Shown piece by piece: positions 8,501 through 10,935 of a DNA stretch of 10,935 bases. The position numbers and the translations under genes were made by a program. How positions within the stretch are numbered: position 1 is the first letter of the stretch; each line of letters starts with the position of its first letter. Below the pieces are notes generated by a model. It was not told the origin of the DNA and did not search any database. It saw only the letters and a list, made by a program, of their open reading frames with translations. Source of the DNA: CAYGBW01 sp964348185 (GTDB lineage: Bacteria; Desulfobacterota; BSN033; WVXP01); NCBI GenBank assembly GCA_964348185.1, contig CAYGBW010000139.1:1-10935 (forward strand), in the 5' to 3' direction.

Positions 8501-8724
8501 GTGGCAAGGCGGAGAAGTATATTCTGCAAGGAATCGGGATCTTAGATGAGCTGAACGTCAAACCATGGTCCGCTCAGGGGCGTCTCCACTTGGGAGAGCT
8601 TTACGTGGACAGTGGGCAGAGAGAAAAGGCACTGGGAATCCTGAAAAAGGCCGAGGGGATGTTCCGGGAGATGGGCATGGATCTGTGGCTGGCCAGAACG
8701 CGAGGCGTCCTCGGAAGCCTCTAA
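5569..8724 (+). CDS. Class III adenylate/guanylate cyclase domain - AAA ATPase - TPR signalling protein
   Basis: The open frame from TTG 5569 encodes 1051 residues; with the zinc ribbon from ATG 5359 it would be 1121. The cyclase domain (about 14-195) has metal-binding aspartates D25 (FADVTD) and D69 (FTGDG) and transition-state residues N146 and R150 (GDTVNLASR). A STAND/AAA-type ATPase follows, with Walker A GEAGVGKS (246-253) and a Walker B-like AIEDLHWID (373-381). About 400 C-terminal residues are TPR-like helical repeats ending in ALGILKKAEGMFREMG. Such proteins are thought to sense ligands or partners through the ATPase/TPR part and control cyclic-nucleotide production. The position that normally binds adenine as lysine is Q65 (INQFTGDG), and the second specificity position is T139, so the substrate is uncertain. 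TTG 5569 has no good ribosome binding site, so the true product probably begins at 5359 and is affected by the TAG at 5446. Confidence 0.88.
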   Translation: MADRILTTRSSIEGERKLVTVLFADVTDYTSMAEKLDPEGVHQIMDGCFRILMDEIHNYQGTINQFTGDGVMALFGAPVAHEDHAQRACLAALSIQKTIAGFGERMNQDFGVDFKMRIGINSGPVIVGSIGDDLRMDYTAIGDTVNLASRMESMATPGAVLVSRDTHRIARDFFEFTPLGKVQVKGREEPQEVYELNKASEVKTRIEASVAKGLTKFVGRPREMEALKQAFDKAKSGSGQVVGVVGEAGVGKSRLVLELRNMLPKGQYTYLEGRCLHYGGSMAYLPMLDILRSYFEIKGGDREFLIKKKMEGKILRLDEKLQGVLPPFYELLSLKVEDEGYLRLEPKEKREKTFEALRDQLIREGQNKPILMAIEDLHWIDKTSEEFLDYLIGWLANTRILLILLYRPEYTHRWGSKSFYNKIGVDQLPTPSGAELLRSILEGAEVVPELRELILGRTGGNPLFVEELTHTLLENGSIQRKDHRCFLTRNASDVQVPDTIHGIIAARMDRLEDNLKRIVQVASVIGMEFTYPILQTVTGRGEELKSYLFDLQGLEFIYEKRLFPELEYIFKHALTQEVAYNSLLLKRRKKIHEKIGGAIEQVYAERLEEFYEMLAYHYSKSDNAEKAYQYLRLAGNKATRNHSAWEAFRFHREAVNVLKSGVESFENKAKQIEAIHSMITPMVLLGYPENSLRILQEGLRLSKELGDDRSLTTFYGTIRNYYIHKGKPLVGIEDSEHCFEKARKTQDIELMASNAFDLCTSYTAAGEFLKTIDVAPRVIVLLKKTKRESEFFGRPINIYSELCTYYGYSLGHSKDFGEGEVFCDEGLRAATDIDDLRTLGFVELHYGYFLTTKGDGKLAVRHFQKSIAYLEEVKWIFSLGLAWSGLGIAYYDLRDIETPRKHIEKGLKIQKDARIEWWLSFHYWYLGATHLDLGDLQNARSFIEEALRLSKKNHEKHVEGQTRVWLGRILGKTDSSQSGKAEKYILQGIGILDELNVKPWSAQGRLHLGELYVDSGQREKALGILKKAEGMFREMGMDLWLARTRGVLGSL

Positions 8725-8767
8725 GCAAGGCGCTCATCTGAGAGAACTGCTGATCGAGACTTAACAG

Positions 8768-8783
8768 GTGTCACAGATGACAC
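8768..8783. repeat. Inverted repeat GTGTCA-CAGA-TGACAC, possible operator
   Basis: Two perfect 6-base arms are separated by 4 bases (8768-8773 and 8778-8783). The right arm overlaps the -35 box of the promoter at 8777-8806. No T tract follows, so a terminator is unlikely, and a dimeric repressor site is the simplest reading. No regulator gene is present in the window to pair with it. Confidence 0.4.
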
Positions 8784-8806
8784 GCGAGTGCCTCGCCCCT
8801 TATACT
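8777..8806 (+). promoter_or_regulatory. Probable sigma-70 promoter of the HisC-like gene
   Basis: ATGACA (8777-8782, 5 of 6 to consensus) and TATACT (8801-8806, 5 of 6) are separated by 18 bases. A transcript starting near 8813 would have an untranslated leader of about 175 bases before GTG 8988. The leader contains three minute frames (8842-8862, 8913-8936, 8944-8964) with no visible ribosome binding sites and no histidine run of the his-leader type. Confidence 0.48.
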
Positions 8807-8987
8807 AGACCCACCGAGACGGGAGATCTTATCAGTTGTCCATGCGTATGAAATTGTTGTGAAGATAAAAGGGCGTGCAGACATTTTGATTTCCTATCAC
8901 GAGCCTGAACTCATGGATGTGGAGACGATTCGATGATGACTTCATGAATGAACAAGGTGACTGAATACACAAAAGGAGTAACCCTTC

Positions 8988-10100
8988 GTGAGTTTTCGAT
9001 CTATTGAATACCTGGAAACGGTTGAAAGCTATGTGCCGGGCCTCAGGATTCCTGAGGTGGTCAGTCGATACGGAGTTCCTCCGGAAAAGGTGGCCAAGCT
9101 GGCTTCTGCAGAAAATCCTCTTGGACCGTCGCCCCGGGCCGTCAAGGCTATTGAACTTGCCTTAAAGGACCTGTCCCTGTACCCAGACTGGCGATCTGAA
9201 AGCCTTCGCGAGGCCATTGCCAAACATAACGGCATGAAGATGGAGCAGGTTATCGTGGGTTGTGGAGAGACGGAGTTGATTTCTTTAATCATCCGAGCCT
9301 TTTCACAACAAGGAGAAGAGATCCTCTTTCCCCTTCCCACATTTCCGATCTATGAACAGGCAGCTTTGGCGGACCGTAGACTACCTGTCCCGGTCTTAAT
9401 GGATGAACATTTCAGGCTTGATCCGGAAAGACTCCTTCAGGGGATCACGGAAAAGACCAAGGTCGTTGTCCTCACCAGCCCCAACAACCCGCTGAGCACA
9501 GTCATCGAAAGGGAGACCATGAGGTTTATTCTTGATCACCTCTCTTCTGAAATCCTGGTCCTTCTGGATGAGGCTTACGTGGATTACTCTGAAAGGGGAA
9601 CCCACAGGGATCTGCTGTCGCTGTATCCCAACTTGATCATCCTTCGTACGTTTTCCAAGATCTACGGGTTGGCAGGCCTGCGTGTTGGCTACGGGATGGC
9701 TCATGAGGTCATTGTCCAGGCCCTAATGAAGACAAAGCCCGTCTGGAACATTGGCAACCTGGTCTCAGCCGGTGCGTCAGCAGCCCTGGAAGATCGAGAC
9801 CATTATGAAAAGACCCGCGCCCTGGTTCAACAGGGTAGGGGTTACCTCATAGATAGGCTGTCAGAGTTTTCAAATGTCTCTGTCGTGATGAGGCCGCAGG
9901 CCAATTTCCTCTGTCTCCGCATTCTGGATCCCACGATGACTTCCACGGATGTGTTTGAGGGGCTTCTGCGAGGGGGTGTCATCACCAAAGATTGCAGCGT
10001 ATCGTTTAAGGGCCTTGGTAATCGGTTCATACGCGTGGATGTGAGTCTGAAGCCAAAGATGGATCAGTTCCTGGAACAGCTTGCAAAGGTTATGGCATGA
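8988..10100 (+). CDS. hisC: HisC-like histidinol-phosphate/aromatic aminotransferase (PLP fold type I)
   Basis: This 370-residue protein matches the length and motifs of histidinol-phosphate aminotransferases, which transfer the amino group between histidinol phosphate and 2-oxoglutarate with pyridoxal phosphate. Visible motifs are ENPLGPSP (42-49), SPNNP with N166, DEAYVDY with D194 and Y197, and TFSKIYGLAGLRVGY with the PLP lysine K224 and R232. GTG 8988 is chosen because AAGGAG (8973-8978) lies 9 bases upstream. The C-terminal substrate-arginine region reads FIRVDVSLK (R349) rather than the usual RITVGT-like ending, and the gene is not beside other his genes. A related role, such as an aromatic or phosphonate-type aminotransferase, is therefore possible. 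A separate promoter and an adjoining inverted repeat suggest independent regulation. The family is certain; exact substrate and symbol are tentative. Confidence 0.85.
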   Translation: MSFRSIEYLETVESYVPGLRIPEVVSRYGVPPEKVAKLASAENPLGPSPRAVKAIELALKDLSLYPDWRSESLREAIAKHNGMKMEQVIVGCGETELISLIIRAFSQQGEEILFPLPTFPIYEQAALADRRLPVPVLMDEHFRLDPERLLQGITEKTKVVVLTSPNNPLSTVIERETMRFILDHLSSEILVLLDEAYVDYSERGTHRDLLSLYPNLIILRTFSKIYGLAGLRVGYGMAHEVIVQALMKTKPVWNIGNLVSAGASAALEDRDHYEKTRALVQQGRGYLIDRLSEFSNVSVVMRPQANFLCLRILDPTMTSTDVFEGLLRGGVITKDCSVSFKGLGNRFIRVDVSLKPKMDQFLEQLAKVMA

Positions 10101-10768
10101 AGGAGGATGAAAGAGGTCTTCTAAGAGGGTGGTTTCCCTGGTGACCCTTTGCGCTGGAAGGGGACGAGGAAATCTTCGGTTCCATGCCCTGTGAAATAAT
10201 CAAACTTTGGAAATCAGGGAAGCTAGAGTTCAGGTTATTTCAAAGGCGAGTTGACACCCACTGTTTGAGTTGGCATTTGAAACCTCGACAGCGATTCATT
10301 AGGGGGTTCTGATCTTACGGGTCACGTGGTCATGGTGACCTGTTGCTTTCCATGAGTTCATTTCGACCGATTTGAAATCTCCTGTGGGTCTCTTCGTAAG
10401 TGTTGAGCTTTCCATATCCTCATGATATTTCGACTCTTTTGAAACTCCAGATATTGGCAAGTTGTGTTGTGCCTTTGTTTATGTTGTAAGTATTTGGTTC
10501 TCCTATCTACTTTTGAGCCAGAGATGGGAGCGAGGGACTACACCTGCATCGTACCTACGAACCCCCGATTCGATAGAGATTTGATGGAAGGGATGACGGG
10601 AGAGATTGGAACATAGGTGTTTATTTCTTCCGCGAATAAACGCTTTTCGATCCCCCTGCGGTGCAATAGTACATCTTGTATTCGATCGACCACCGAACCC
10701 GACAAATTAGGCAGAGGTTGTTCAGTGGGAACCGTCCCGCTCATCATGTGAAGATTTTTCTTCATATA
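10101..10768. other. 668-bp GC-poorer stretch without a convincing gene
   Basis: No strong protein gene is seen. Small inverted repeats occur: AGGGT/ACCCT (10126-10130 with 10144-10148), a possible weak end for the HisC-like transcript without a T tract, and GGTCAC/GTGACC (10320-10325 with 10335-10340). A lone TTGACA (10251-10256) has no good -10 partner. A minus-strand frame of 75 codons (10765-10538) has no ribosome binding site. It is in phase with the frame entering from the right edge and separated from it by a TAG, so it may be the decayed or read-through remainder of that gene. Confidence 0.4.
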
Positions 10769-10935
10769 CTACGACCAAACCCACCACGGTGCATGAGCTC
10801 TCTGACCGTAGACAAGGATATCAAAACTGACATGGCCGCAAAGCGGCGGCAGGACACTGTCAGAGAAATCACGGAGGCCTCCGAAAATCACACCGCCAAT
10901 AAAGGTCCAGATGGCGAGAAACTCGTAATCGATGA
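10769..10935 (-). CDS. Unrecognised protein, C-terminal end only
   Basis: A minus-strand frame enters from the right edge of the window (first full codon at 10933-10931) and gives 54 residues before TAG (10771-10769). It contains a hydrophobic glycine-rich segment FLAIWTFIGGVIFGG and a tail with four tryptophans in total, HAPWWVWS at the very end. The family was not recognised. The opposite strand is also open in register from ATG 10793 (47 codons to the edge, hydrophilic, no ribosome binding site), so the coding strand is not certain. The hydrophobic, tryptophan-rich composition slightly favours the minus strand. The frame stays open for about 77 codons after the TAG, until 10538. Confidence 0.35.
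   Translation of the reverse strand, partial: IDYEFLAIWTFIGGVIFGGLRDFSDSVLPPLCGHVSFDILVYGQRAHAPWWVWS

Noticed and set aside
8702..8721. GAGGC/GCCTC inverted repeat at the end of the cyclase gene
   Set aside because: It lies within coding sequence, has a 10-base loop and no T tract.
10457..10480. TTGGCA...TTGTGC resembling a sigma-54 promoter
   Set aside because: The distance between the GG and GC elements is not the required one and no gene follows in the right orientation.
10827..10863. CTGACA/TGTCAG outer and GCCGC/GCGGC inner inverted repeats near the right edge
   Set aside because: The arms are interrupted and unequally spaced and fall within open frames on both strands, so codon constraint or chance explains them adequately.

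Overview
The window looks like a chromosomal segment from a Gram-negative bacterium with moderately high GC genes. The large cyclase-ATPase-TPR signalling protein, the small two-motif AhpD-like protein and the peptide-type ABC transporter fit a Desulfobacterota (deltaproteobacterial) lineage, but this is inference from gene content only. No rRNA, tRNA, CRISPR array, integrase or intact transposase was seen.

Layout. Positions 1-3127 (+) hold a compact metabolic cluster: the 3' end of a DppD/OppD-type ABC ATPase, an overlapping DppF/OppF-type ATPase, then a thiamine-diphosphate enzyme of the acetolactate synthase/benzoylformate decarboxylase superfamily with its own strong ribosome binding site. 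This suggests uptake of a small substrate coupled to its decarboxylation or C-C bond cleavage. Facing it on the minus strand is a YdjM-like multi-pass membrane protein (3270-3815). From 3816 to 4391 no convincing protein gene is seen. This stretch contains a near-consensus promoter, a short hairpin and a very strong intrinsic terminator spaced as in a ~98-nt small RNA. A minus-strand AhpD/CMD-family protein (4392-4916) follows, then a 440-bp divergent regulatory region.

Positions 5359-8724 (+) encode a >1000-residue class III nucleotidyl cyclase fused to an AAA/STAND-type ATPase and a TPR tail. Its natural N-terminus appears to be a double zinc ribbon starting at ATG 5359. An in-frame amber TAG at 5446-5448 sits between two zinc-ligand cysteines of the second ribbon, while everything downstream stays in frame and intact. 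This is the most notable anomaly in the window.

After a 263-bp intergenic region with a good sigma-70 promoter whose -35 box lies inside an inverted repeat, a GTG-start HisC-like aminotransferase is encoded at 8988-10100. The last 835 bases are mostly non-coding and poorer in GC. At the right edge a minus-strand frame runs off the window and ends at a TAG, beyond which the same frame stays open for about 77 more codons. A plus-strand frame is also open there, and which one is real could not be decided.
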